From NCBI GenBank assembly GCA_035949375.1, contig DASZIG010000059.1, positions 1-64,000 of the forward strand: 64,000 bases of DNA, in the 5' to 3' direction. Origin of the DNA: Gp13-AA77 sp035949375. GTDB lineage: Bacteria; Acidobacteriota; Terriglobia; UBA7540. The position numbers and the translations under genes are program-made. The notes below the pieces were generated by a model. That model had not been told where the DNA came from and searched no databases. It worked only from the letters and a program-made list of their open reading frames with translations. Below, in pieces: positions 42,604 through 51,576 of the stretch (position 1 is its first letter; each line of letters begins with the position of its first letter).

Positions 42604-43839
42604 TCAAGCCTTGCCTCGCAGCACGACGTCATTCTGCTTGAGGCCGGAAAGAACCACCGCTTCAAGATCGCTCTCGGCACCGAGCTGGATGGCGCGCTTC
42701 TCAAAGCCTCCGCCCGCCTTGACCCAGGCATAGGCCTTGCCGGCCTCGACCGACACGCTGTCACGGGGCACGACCAGAACGTCCGGCACATGCGCGATCT
42801 CCACATCGACCGCCGCGGAAAGATCGGGCGTCAGCCTCGGCTCGCTTCCGTCGATGCGGTAGGTGGCGATAAACGTCCGGACCTTGTCCGAGAACTCGCT
42901 CGTCTCACCGACCGGCGCGAGTTCCACGAGCCTGGCGGGAAAGGACAGGTCAGGGTAGGCGTCTAGGTGCGCGGTGGCGCGCTCAGCCGCATCAAGCGCC
43001 AGCACGTCCTCCTGATTCACCTTGAGCCGCACCTCCATAGCCGAGGGGTCCACGACCTGCATGAACGCGGACCAGGGATACACCTGATCGCCTTCTTCGA
43101 CGCGGCCCATGGAGCCGCCCTTCCAGATGCTGTTGAGCACCACGGTGCCGTCGATGGGCGAGATCACCCGCATCCGCTGCTGGTTGTCCTGGGCGTGGGT
43201 CATGATCTCTTGGGCGCGGTCGCGTTGAATCTCGAGATCGTGGATGTCCGCCTGGGCGGCGCGCCGTTTCAGGTCAAAGGTGGTATGGAGCTGCTTAAGA
43301 TTGGCTTCGGCTTCGGTGAGCGCCTCCTGGTTCTTTTCCGCGTCGATGCGCGACAGGATCTCGTTCTTCTGAATGTCGAGCTGAGCCTTCTGGAGCGCGT
43401 CTTCGGCCTGCTGCAATTCGGCCTGATCTTTGGCCTGCGCGGCGTCGGCGTCCGCCTGTTTGTGGGTGATCTGGTCCACCAGGTCCTTGTATTCCGCCTG
43501 CTTATCGAGGAAGGCCTTGATCTGGGGCTGGGCGTCGAACTCCACCAGCGCGTCGCCGCGATGGACTTTGGCGCCCGCCGGCAGGAGCTTGGTGATGGTC
43601 AACTGCTCGATGGTGCTGCCGGCGATCCGAGGGGCCGTGATAGAGAGGGACTGCACCGCAGACACGGTTCCCGCGAGGCGCAGGGTGCTGACGAAATCCC
43701 TCCGGACAACGGTGGCAGTGTGAACGGCGGCATTGGCCGGCGTTGAAGCGCGCGAGCGCCACAGCAGCGTGGCGCCGGCAGCGCAGAGCAGCAGGACAAC
43801 CGCCGAAGCAACGGCCAGCCTGGTATTGCGCCTCGGCAC
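42604..43839 (-). CDS. HlyD/MacA-type periplasmic adaptor 3
   Basis: 411 residues from the GTG at 43839: TM anchor about 7-27, lipoyl half GAKVHRGDALVEFD, long coiled coil (about 110-215), RVISPIDGTVVLNS and barrel domains. The frame continues upstream for 32 more codons as a Pro-rich cytoplasmic-looking leader with no ATG, GTG or TTG; an ATT at 43933-43935 has GGGGG four bases upstream, so a rare non-AUG start cannot be excluded. First gene of the adaptor-permease-TolC operon. Confidence 0.82.
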   Translation of the reverse strand: MPRRNTRLAVASAVVLLLCAAGATLLWRSRASTPANAAVHTATVVRRDFVSTLRLAGTVSAVQSLSITAPRIAGSTIEQLTITKLLPAGAKVHRGDALVEFDAQPQIKAFLDKQAEYKDLVDQITHKQADADAAQAKDQAELQQAEDALQKAQLDIQKNEILSRIDAEKNQEALTEAEANLKQLHTTFDLKRRAAQADIHDLEIQRDRAQEIMTHAQDNQQRMRVISPIDGTVVLNSIWKGGSMGRVEEGDQVYPWSAFMQVVDPSAMEVRLKVNQEDVLALDAAERATAHLDAYPDLSFPARLVELAPVGETSEFSDKVRTFIATYRIDGSEPRLTPDLSAAVDVEIAHVPDVLVVPRDSVSVEAGKAYAWVKAGGGFEKRAIQLGAESDLEAVVLSGLKQNDVVLRGKA

Positions 43840-44081
43840 TTCGGGCGGCGATGTGGGTACGACCGGAGGTGCCGGCGGAGCCGCCTCGCGCGGGCTCTCG
43901 ATTTCAGTGATAACGTGGTTGTACCTGAGGTTAATGCGTCCCCCTGCCGCGACCGCAATTCCGGCAGCGCGTTCCGTCTACCTGGATATCATACCTCTAA
44001 AGAACTCTTGTATTTGGACTGTATCGGGGTCCAAAAGGTTAGCCGAAAAGGGATCCTGAGACGTGGCGGGACAAGCCGCCT

Positions 44082-45401
44082 CTACCAGTACATCTCCTTG
44101 AGGACGTCCTCGGCAATCTGCAGGGTGCGATCGATGTCGGCCTCGGTGTGGCTGAATCCAACGTGTCCGCGCTTCAGGTTGACGGGCATCAGGAACACGC
44201 CCCGTTCGATTATCCGGCGGCGGTAATCCAGAAACCGGACGGCGTCGTTTCCGAGCGCGTCCGCATAGTTCTCAATTGGCCCGGGCGTGAAGTAAGTGAC
44301 AAAGACCGACCCGAAGCCTGCCACCGTGGCGTTGGTCCCGAGGCGCGCGTGTATTTCGGCGAGACCCCCACGCAGCCGCGCCCCGAGCGCAAATATCCGC
44401 TCGTGCACCGGTTCGCGTTCGAGGATGGCCATTGACCCGAGCGCGGCCGCGAGCGCCGCCGGATGCCCGTGATACGTGCCGGCAAAGTAAGTATCGCCGC
44501 CCTCGCGCGTGCTGAAGTGGTCCATCACTTCGGCGCGTCCGCATATCGCCGCCAGAGGAAACCCGTTGGCGATCGCCTTGCCGAAGGTGGCGAGATCGGG
44601 ACGGACGCCGCACAAGGTCTGGTAGCCGCCCAGGCTGTGGCGGAATCCGGTGATGACTTCATCGAAGATCAGGAGTGTCCCGTGGGACGCGCTCAGCTCG
44701 CGCAATCCCTCCAGGAAGCCAGGGCGAGGCAGCACGCACCCCATGTTGTGCGCGACCGGCTCCACGATGATCGCGGCCACTTGTCCCCGGTTCGCAGCGA
44801 GAGCCTGTTCCACATCGTCCACGCTGTTGTAGGTGCGGCCGAGCGTGTGGGCGAGGACCTCGGGCAGAATGCCGGCCGATCCCGCGCTCAGCCTGCCGGT
44901 TCTGTCGCCGCCTGTCCGGTCAGCGGCGCTTGGAGTGTTGGCCAGAACCGAGTCATAGGTGCCGTGATAGCAGCCGTGAAACTTGATGATCTTGGACCGG
45001 CCCGTGAAGGCGCGCGCCACGCGCACAGCGTTGAAGACGGCTTCGGAGCCGCTCAGGCAGAGTTGGACCCGTTCCGCGCACGGCACGTGCCGCTGGATTT
45101 GTCGCGCCACCTCAATTTCGAGTTCGGTGGCTCCGGCGCCGGGAAGCGGCGTCCGCCGGAGCGTCTCGGCCACGCGCCCGCTCACCTCCGGATGATTGTG
45201 CCCGAGCAGGACGGGGCCGAAGGCGGCGTGGTAATCCAGGTATCGATTGCCATCCACGTCGGTGAGATAAGCGCCCTCGCCTTCGCGGAACACGATGTGG
45301 GGCGTCATCCTGCGGGCGGCACTCGTGACGCCACCCGGGATCAGTTCACAGGCCTCGGCGAAGAGGGCTTCGGCGGCGGAATGCGAGAATGTCGTTTTCA
45401 T
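44082..45401 (-). CDS. Class III aminotransferase, glutamate-1-semialdehyde aminomutase-like
   Basis: 439 residues, PLP fold type I. IPGGVTSAARRM near the start, LCLSGSEAVFNAVRVARAFTGR, FHGCYHGTYDS, IFDEVITGFR and the PLP lysine in ATFGKAIANGFPLAAICG all match the GSAM branch. It is more divergent than the hemL copy at 56945, lacking the N-terminal NSPVRAF motif. This suggests a distinct aminotransferase, perhaps for a secondary metabolite or amino-sugar, and not heme synthesis. The ATG at 45401 starts the conserved region. It follows the adaptor operon start divergently by about 240 bases of non-coding sequence. Confidence 0.82.
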   Translation of the reverse strand: MKTTFSHSAAEALFAEACELIPGGVTSAARRMTPHIVFREGEGAYLTDVDGNRYLDYHAAFGPVLLGHNHPEVSGRVAETLRRTPLPGAGATELEIEVARQIQRHVPCAERVQLCLSGSEAVFNAVRVARAFTGRSKIIKFHGCYHGTYDSVLANTPSAADRTGGDRTGRLSAGSAGILPEVLAHTLGRTYNSVDDVEQALAANRGQVAAIIVEPVAHNMGCVLPRPGFLEGLRELSASHGTLLIFDEVITGFRHSLGGYQTLCGVRPDLATFGKAIANGFPLAAICGRAEVMDHFSTREGGDTYFAGTYHGHPAALAAALGSMAILEREPVHERIFALGARLRGGLAEIHARLGTNATVAGFGSVFVTYFTPGPIENYADALGNDAVRFLDYRRRIIERGVFLMPVNLKRGHVGFSHTEADIDRTLQIAEDVLKEMYW

Positions 45402-45548
45402 CGTGCCGGAGAATTGTAGCGCATCGGCGCCAGGCGGCCTCGGGCCTTTGGCGGCACGACGCATGAACAGGCGTTGCAAAAAATGCGAAGGAGTAATATA
45501 AGTGCCTGAAGAGCCAGCGCACGGAGAGCGGCTAGCGGAGGTGGAATC

Positions 45549-46532
45549 ATGCGTGGTGCCTCAAGGATCGTGCAGGCGGTCGCTTTGTCTTTCTCATTGC
45601 TGATGATTTCCTGCGGACCCGCACCCCACTCGAACGAGCGTTACGTGTTCGTGGCGACCAACATCAACATCCCATACTGGCAGAATGCCAAGGCCGGATT
45701 CCTGGACAGCGCCAAGGCGCTCAACGGCGCCAAGGTGGAATTCGTGGGACCGGGTTCCTACGCGCCGAACGACCAACTCAAGGCGTTTCAGGACGCCGTG
45801 GCCAGCGCGCCCACCGGGATTCTGGTATCCCCAGCCCAGCCCGATCTGTTCAATGACGCCATCAGCACGGCGGTGTCGGCCGGCATTCCGGTGATTTGCG
45901 TCGATTCCGACGCGCCCCACTCGCATCGCATCCTCTTCCTCGGCACCGACAATTACCGCGCAGGTTTCGAAAGCGGCAAGACCATGGCGGCGCTGCTGAA
46001 CGAGCGCGGCGGGATCGTGGTAGTGAAGATTGCCGGGCAGAACAACCAGGAGGAGCGCGCGCGCGGCGTGCGGGACGCCATCCGGCAGGATCCCCAGATG
46101 GCGGTCGGCGACGAAGAGAACGACTCGGGCTCGGCCGATGCGGCCGGCGATGCGGTAGCGAACATGATCCGCCGGGGCGGACATCCGGCCGGCATCATCT
46201 GCCTGGAAGCAACCTGCGGACCCGGCGTGGCCAACGCGCTCGATCAACTCGGCATGGGCGGCAAGATTCCGATTGTCGCGATGGACGCCGACCCCAAAAC
46301 CCTCGACCTCATCGATCAGGGCAAGATCGCGTCCACGGTGGCGCAAAAGCCCTACACCATGGGTTACTACGGCTTGCAGTTTCTGGACGACCTTCATCAC
46401 AACCGCGTTCACGAATTTCCCGACTGGCGCACGGCGCCGGTCTCACCCCTGCCCGACATCGTCGACACTGGAACCATGGTCATCAACGCCAAGAACGTCC
46501 AGGCCTACTTGAGCGCGACGCAACCGAAGTGA
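45549..46532 (+). CDS. Orphan sugar-binding lipoprotein (RbsB-like)
   Basis: 327 residues. The signal ends in the lipobox LMISC, predicting a lipid-anchored periplasmic protein. The remainder is a type I periplasmic binding fold: ERYVFVATNINIPYWQNAKAGF, LVSPAQPDLFNDAI, GIPVICVDSDAP, FLGTDNYRAGFESGK and AMDADPKTLDLIDQGKI. Such proteins bind sugars for ABC uptake or chemotaxis. No ABC permease or ATPase gene is adjacent, so it may serve a distant transporter. GGAGGTGG precedes the ATG. Confidence 0.88.
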   Translation: MRGASRIVQAVALSFSLLMISCGPAPHSNERYVFVATNINIPYWQNAKAGFLDSAKALNGAKVEFVGPGSYAPNDQLKAFQDAVASAPTGILVSPAQPDLFNDAISTAVSAGIPVICVDSDAPHSHRILFLGTDNYRAGFESGKTMAALLNERGGIVVVKIAGQNNQEERARGVRDAIRQDPQMAVGDEENDSGSADAAGDAVANMIRRGGHPAGIICLEATCGPGVANALDQLGMGGKIPIVAMDADPKTLDLIDQGKIASTVAQKPYTMGYYGLQFLDDLHHNRVHEFPDWRTAPVSPLPDIVDTGTMVINAKNVQAYLSATQPK

Positions 46533-46547
46533 TCAAGCCCAATCGGA

Positions 46548-47687
46548 CTACTTCAGGCCGATATATCGATCCACGTCCTCGGCGCTGAAGCCCACAAGCT
46601 CAGGCTCGAGTTCCAGGGTCACGCCCGTCTCAGCATGGACGGTCCTGCGGACGTGCCCGGCCACGCGCATTACATCGCGAGCGGTGGCGCCGCCCTGGTT
46701 CAGAATCACGAGCGGCTGCGACGGATTCACCTGCGCCCGCCCCGCCTCGAACCCCTTCAGGCCGCAGATGTCGATGAGAAGGGCGGCGGGCAGCTTGGCG
46801 AAACCCGTATCGAAGCGCGGCCGCAACTCCGCGAGGCGCGCCTGCGCAGCCTCACCAAAGCGGGTACGGACTCGCGTCTCAAGCCACTGCCAGCCGGCAG
46901 GGCTGAGCGTCGGGTTCTTGAAAAACGAGCCTGCGTTGCCGCGTCTCTCCTCGCGCGGGTACGGAAACTTGCGATCGCGTATCTGGACGATGGCTTCGCG
47001 GATCTCGCGCTGGCTCGGCTCGCTGTTCCCGCGCTCCGCAAAGTACGCCTGCACGTCCCGATAACCAAGGTGCGGGTGCGGGACTGTACTCACCCGCAAT
47101 GCAACGCTCCAGATCAGGAATTCGCCGCGCCGCGTGCTGTTGAAGATGCTCCGGCGATAACCCAAGTCGCACTCCGCCGCGGCAAGCGTCTGAAGTTCGC
47201 CGCCCGACACCGGCAAGACCTCGGCTTGCTCGAACACGTCGCTCATTTGTTGCCCGTAAGCGCCGATGTTCTGCACCAGGGCGGCGCCACTCTGGCCGGG
47301 GATGTGCGAGAGATTTTCGACACCCCACCAGCCGTGGTCCACCGTGTAGCCGACCACCCGGTCCCACGGCTCGCCGGCGTTGATGCGGAGGCGAACGCCC
47401 GGCCCGCCCGCGCCTTCCGGTCCCGAAGAATCAATCCCGGCGTGCACCGGGTGAAGCACGAGGCCGGCGAATCCGGCGTCGCTCACCAGGATGTTGCTGC
47501 CGCCCCCGAGCACAAAAACCGGCAACGCTTGGGACCGGGCAAGATTCAAGGCGTCACGAGCCTGCGGCGGCGTGGTCACGACACAGAGGTATCGCGCGGG
47601 TCCGCCGATTTTGAACGTGGTATAAGGTTTCAGCGGGGCGTCTTGCTCGATTTCAACATCGGAACCGGGGCCAGGCATGGTGGTCAT
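46548..47687 (-). CDS. murB: UDP-N-acetylenolpyruvoylglucosamine reductase
   Basis: 379 residues. FAD-binding TTFKIGGPARYL and GGGSNILVSD (61-70), ENLSHIPGQSGAALVQNIGAYGQQ, the substrate segment YRRSIF (177-182), catalytic serine S254 in NAGSFFKNP, and a late glutamate in LELEPEL. The YRxSxF loop marks the type I (E. coli-like) class. It reduces the enolpyruvyl group with NADPH to make UDP-MurNAc in the cytoplasm. It is encoded alone, away from a mur/fts cluster, and ends 15 bases from the convergent sugar-binding gene. Confidence 0.95.
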   Translation of the reverse strand: MTTMPGPGSDVEIEQDAPLKPYTTFKIGGPARYLCVVTTPPQARDALNLARSQALPVFVLGGGSNILVSDAGFAGLVLHPVHAGIDSSGPEGAGGPGVRLRINAGEPWDRVVGYTVDHGWWGVENLSHIPGQSGAALVQNIGAYGQQMSDVFEQAEVLPVSGGELQTLAAAECDLGYRRSIFNSTRRGEFLIWSVALRVSTVPHPHLGYRDVQAYFAERGNSEPSQREIREAIVQIRDRKFPYPREERRGNAGSFFKNPTLSPAGWQWLETRVRTRFGEAAQARLAELRPRFDTGFAKLPAALLIDICGLKGFEAGRAQVNPSQPLVILNQGGATARDVMRVAGHVRRTVHAETGVTLELEPELVGFSAEDVDRYIGLK

Positions 47688-47711
47688 TCAGCGGAGCTCG
47701 TCAGGAAGCGG

Positions 47712-49304
47712 TCAGTGCACACGCCGTTCCCTGCCCGCCCAGTATTTCTCACGCAGCACCCGCTTGAGAATCTTGCCAGTGCCGCCCTTAGGCAGTTCGT
47801 CGAGAAACTCCACCGACTTCGGCACTTTGAACTTGGCAAGGTGCCGGCCGCAATGCTCCAGAAGCCCGGACGCGTCGGCTTCATAGCCGGCGCGCAGCAC
47901 CACCAACGCCTTGGGGACTTCGCCCCACGTGTCGTCGGGTACCGCGACCACCGCGCACTCGAGCACGCCCGGGTGCAGGCAGAGGACGCGCTCGATCTCC
48001 GCGGTAGCGACGTTCTCGCCGCCGCTGAGCACCATGTCTTTCACGCGATCGACGATCAGCACGTAGCCTTCGTCGTCGATGGTCGCCAGGTCCCCGGTCC
48101 AGAACCAGTCGTCACGAATCACGCGCGCGGTTTCTTCAGGCTGCTTCCAATATCCCGCCATCACCAGGTCGCTGCGGACGATCACTTCGCCCACTTCGCT
48201 CCCGTCGGCTTTCACGTCCCGGCCGCTCGGGTCCACGACGCGAATCTCCGAGGCCCCCAGCGCCCAGCCGGCCGTCGCCTTCCGGCGCAACTGGATTTCG
48301 GGCGGGTCGTCCTTCAGGTGATCCTTGATGCGCGCCATGGTCAGTACGGGCGAAGTCTCCGTCAGTCCATATCCTCCCATCACGTTGCAGCCCGGAAGCT
48401 TCTGCGCCGCTTCCTGAACCAGAGCCGTGTTGGTGGGCGCGCCCCCCATCACAAGCTCGCGCACGCTGGAGAGGTCGTACTTCGCGAAGTCGGGGTGATT
48501 GAGCATCGCCACCACCATGGTGGAAACCATTTGCAACTTCGTGACGCGCTCGCGGCTCACCAATTCGAGCACCGAGCGCGCATCGAACTTCTGAATCATG
48601 ACGTGACGTCCCCCGACGAGCGGCAGGATGTGAGGGGCGCCCCAACTATTCACATGGAACAGCGGCACCGTGTAAAGGTGCACGGCGGCATCGCCGTCTC
48701 CCAGCCCTAAAGCCGTGTAGAGCGCGTGGAGATAAAGGTTGCGGTGCGTCAGCATCACGCCCTTCGGATGCGCCGTGGTTCCGCTGGTGTAAAAGAGTTC
48801 GGCGACGGAGTTCTCGTCGATCTGCCGGTAGTCGTACTCGGCGGGCTCCGCCTCCGCCACCAGTTCGTCGTAATTCCGCGGGTGCGCCCAGGCGGGCGCC
48901 GGTCCCCGCAAAACGATGAAATGCTCGACCGGCACCGCCTGGCCCCGCAAGGCCTCGACCAGCGGCAGCAACTCGGGATCAAAGCAGAGCACCCGCGGCG
49001 ACGCATCGTTCAAGATGTAGGCGAGCTCTTCGCAAGACAGCCGGATGTTCAACGGCAGCAGGATCGCGCCAAGCTGCGGCACGCCATAGTACGCCTCGAG
49101 CAGCCGGTGGCAGTTGAAGCTCAGATACGCCACGCGGTCGCCCGCCCGCAGCCCGAGCTGCGCGAGTGCGCTCGAAAGGCGGTCGCAGCGCTCGTTGAAC
49201 TCGCGGTAAGTGAAGCGCTGGTCTCCGCAGACCACCGCCATCTTGCGCCCGAAGATCGCGGCGGCGTGCAGTTTGAATCGGACGGGAGTAAGGGGAAGAA
49301 TCAT
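47712..49304 (-). CDS. Acyl-CoA synthetase (AMP-binding ligase)
   Basis: 530 residues of the ANL superfamily: P-loop YTSGTTAHPKGVMLTH near 175, GGYGLTETSP, TGDLATIDDEGYV and the C-terminal lysine in GGTGKILKRVLREKYW. The pattern resembles medium/long-chain fatty acyl-CoA ligases. It activates a carboxylate through an acyl-AMP. The murB gene starts 24 bases downstream. The ATG at 49304 lacks an obvious ribosome site; heptamer tracts occupy the upstream spacer. Confidence 0.88.
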   Translation of the reverse strand: MILPLTPVRFKLHAAAIFGRKMAVVCGDQRFTYREFNERCDRLSSALAQLGLRAGDRVAYLSFNCHRLLEAYYGVPQLGAILLPLNIRLSCEELAYILNDASPRVLCFDPELLPLVEALRGQAVPVEHFIVLRGPAPAWAHPRNYDELVAEAEPAEYDYRQIDENSVAELFYTSGTTAHPKGVMLTHRNLYLHALYTALGLGDGDAAVHLYTVPLFHVNSWGAPHILPLVGGRHVMIQKFDARSVLELVSRERVTKLQMVSTMVVAMLNHPDFAKYDLSSVRELVMGGAPTNTALVQEAAQKLPGCNVMGGYGLTETSPVLTMARIKDHLKDDPPEIQLRRKATAGWALGASEIRVVDPSGRDVKADGSEVGEVIVRSDLVMAGYWKQPEETARVIRDDWFWTGDLATIDDEGYVLIVDRVKDMVLSGGENVATAEIERVLCLHPGVLECAVVAVPDDTWGEVPKALVVLRAGYEADASGLLEHCGRHLAKFKVPKSVEFLDELPKGGTGKILKRVLREKYWAGRERRVH

Positions 49305-49313
49305 GGGATTGAT

Positions 49314-49465
49314 GATTTGCGAGTGCTGATTGACGATTTCGAGGCGAAACTCGAAAAGCGAAACTCGAAATGACCGTCCACCGAATTACAAGTTTCGATT
49401 TTCGGATCTCGAATTTCGAGTTTCGATTGTGGGTCTTCAATCGGCAATCGGCAATCGACAATCGT
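49314..49465. repeat. Heptamer tandem repeat D (composite tract)
   Basis: Three clean arrays: CGAAACT, CGAAAAG, CGAAACT, CGAAATG (49345-49372); AGTTTCG, ATTTTCG, GATCTCG, AATTTCG, AGTTTCG (49391-49425, inverse orientation of the first); and CAATCGG, CAATCGG, CAATCGA, CAATCGT (49438-49465). Four looser units precede at 49314-49341. GAAACTCGAAAT and ATTTCGAGTTTC can pair across the first two arrays. Confidence 0.75.
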
Positions 49466-49469
49466 CACT

Positions 49470-50780
49470 TTACCACTGTCTCTTCTCCACCCTCGGCCGC
49501 TCAGCGCGGCTCATGGCCTTGCGTTCGATGGCCGGATGGCGCAGCCCGCGCAGCTCCGCAATGTTCTCGATCACTTTTTCCACGGCGTCTGCGATGTCAT
49601 CCGTGTCGGCGCGCGTTCCGAGGAAGATGTGGTGCGGCAGCCAGGCGGCTTCCTGGTAGGCAGCGCGCTCGCTCACCGGGCAATGAACGGCCTTGAAGTC
49701 CACCGGTTCGCGCCCCCAACTCAGAGCCGGGAAATCCTTGGGGTCGACCGGAAACAGCGCGCTGCGGTAGACCGGCTCATAGAAGAGGCCATCGCAAGGA
49801 ATCCCTTCCATCTCGAGCGCCCCGAGGAAGGCCGCACGCGCGACGCCCTCGAACTGCTCGGGCAGATATTTGAAAACGTACTGATAGGCGGCCACCGCGG
49901 TGATGCGAGGGTCGCGCCGCAGGGTGCCGATCCCCGCGAGGCCGCTGATCCGCCGCTCGAAGCGCTCCATATTGGCGCGGCGCACGCGGGCCTGGCCCGG
50001 CAACCTCCTGAGCTGGCCTTCGAGCAGCGCGGCCTGAAACTCCGTCAGGCGGTAGTTAAACCCGATCAGCCGGCTTCGGAACCGGTCAGTGGCGCTCGCG
50101 CGGCCGCAATTCGTGTAGGACTGGGCGCGCTCGAAGTACTCGAGCTTGCTCGTGATGACGGCGCCGCCCTCGCCTGAGGTCATGAGTTTGCTCGATTGAA
50201 AACTGAAGCAGCCGAGGTCTCCTGAAGCGCCCGCGCCCTTGCCGCGCCAGCGTCCGCCGTGCGCGTGCGCGCAATCTTCGATCACGACGAGCTTCCGGCG
50301 CCGCGCAATGCGCCCGATGGCGTCGAGGTCGGCGAAACACATGCCCAGATGCACCGGCAGCAGGGCGCGAGTGCGGGGAGTAATCGCGGCCTCGATCTGC
50401 TGAGGATCCATGCAGTAGGTGCCGGGATCAATATCCACGAATACGGGCACGGCGTTCAGCAGCAGAATCGGCCCCACCGTGCCTTCCCAGGTGTACGCGG
50501 GCACGATCACCTCGTCGCCGGGCGCAATGCCGGCGGCCTTAAGCGCAACCTCGATCGCTACGGTGCCGTTCGAGACCGCGAGGCCGTACTTCGCGCCCTG
50601 GAAGCGCGCAAAAGCCAGCGCAAAACGCTCGGCGCGCTCATTCGGAAACGGGTATCCGCCCCAGTTGCGCTGCGCCAGCACCTGCTGCAGGGCGCGAGCG
50701 TCCCGGTGATCATAGACGGGCCAGGCCGAAAACGGCTTCCGCCGCACCGGCCGGCCCCCGGCAATGGCAAGTCTTCCCAT
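49470..50780 (-). CDS. DegT/DnrJ/EryC1/StrS family aminotransferase
   Basis: 436 residues, PLP-dependent sugar aminotransferase fold: NGTVAIEVALKAAGIAPGDEVIVPAYTWEGT, VIEDCAHAHGGRW, and the PLP lysine in FSFQSSKLMTSGEGGAVIT. Some relatives make AHBA or amino-sugars for antibiotics or surface polysaccharide. The ATG at 50780 (GRLAIAGGRPVR start) is preferred over one three codons earlier. No sugar-nucleotide genes are adjacent, so the product is unclear. Confidence 0.88.
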   Translation of the reverse strand: MGRLAIAGGRPVRRKPFSAWPVYDHRDARALQQVLAQRNWGGYPFPNERAERFALAFARFQGAKYGLAVSNGTVAIEVALKAAGIAPGDEVIVPAYTWEGTVGPILLLNAVPVFVDIDPGTYCMDPQQIEAAITPRTRALLPVHLGMCFADLDAIGRIARRRKLVVIEDCAHAHGGRWRGKGAGASGDLGCFSFQSSKLMTSGEGGAVITSKLEYFERAQSYTNCGRASATDRFRSRLIGFNYRLTEFQAALLEGQLRRLPGQARVRRANMERFERRISGLAGIGTLRRDPRITAVAAYQYVFKYLPEQFEGVARAAFLGALEMEGIPCDGLFYEPVYRSALFPVDPKDFPALSWGREPVDFKAVHCPVSERAAYQEAAWLPHHIFLGTRADTDDIADAVEKVIENIAELRGLRHPAIERKAMSRAERPRVEKRQW

Positions 50781-51576
50781 AGCGCTCACGGCGAACTGTG
50801 GACTATATCATTGGGAACGCGGCGTACGAAACTTGAAATGCCGCTTCAGCAAAAGCGCGCAAGGACCAGTGGTCCATCGCCGAAAGAATCTTGGGCACGC
50901 CCCATGGAAACTGCGGCGATCCCCGAGTCTAGATTATCATATAGATAACATATGGATAACAGATTGATGAACGATATATAAATAGGCCGCCAATTTAGCT
51001 GTTCGGTGACAACATGAGACGAGATTGAAGGACAGATAATAGCCGACGACTTATATTTGATTAAACGAAAATTTAATGTTTTTTTTCACCAACACCGTGG
51101 TAGACTACGGCCCTTCTGTTAGAGACCCGTCCGGCAGCTCGCACCACCGCACGCTGCCAACGGCTGGAGGGGGGGACAGCCTCGGAGCATTTTTGAAAGC
51201 GCGTGCCGAAGGCTGTCGCACAGTTGAGACCACGCGTTGTGTGCGTGCGCGTTCTGGAGTTTAGTTGATCCAGCCCGCACCGCAGTCGGGGGGGTGTTAT
51301 CTCAGCTTAGGCAGTGCTAGCTCCAGCACCTGATTCAGTTAGTTCCTCAAGACCCTACTCTTTGTGGCAAGGCCTGCGCCCAAGAAATAAGGCGCGATGC
51401 GTTCGGTCAAGACGCAGCGCGTCGCAGTTTGTGTCGTTCTGAACAGCAAGTCGGGACGCCAAGGTGCGTGAACGGCTCATTGTGGGCCGTGGCGCGCTCG
51501 ATGGCCCGCTTGGCTGGACGATCCGGATTCGAAGGAGGGGGGGCAGCAATAATCCTACGACGATTCGGGGGAAATA
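50781..51576. other. Long intergenic region with an AT-rich block
   Basis: About 800 bases. Bases 50930-51080 are strikingly AT-rich in a GC-rich genome, with ATAGATAACATATGGATAAC repeated motifs and a poly-T run near 51080. It must contain promoters for the divergent DegT and beta-helix genes. No open frame with support was found. Confidence 0.6.

Noticed and set aside
46635..48710. 691-codon open frame on the plus strand across murB and the acyl-CoA synthetase gene.
   Set aside because: It spans two well-identified minus-strand genes and its translation shows no family signature.
48979..49461. Minus-strand frame reading through the heptamer tract.
   Set aside because: Its translation mainly reflects the repeat units and overlaps the acyl-CoA synthetase gene in another frame.
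51076..51264. Small frame and possible riboswitch before the beta-helix gene.
   Set aside because: No conserved protein and no recognisable aptamer core by eye; a covariance-model search would be needed.
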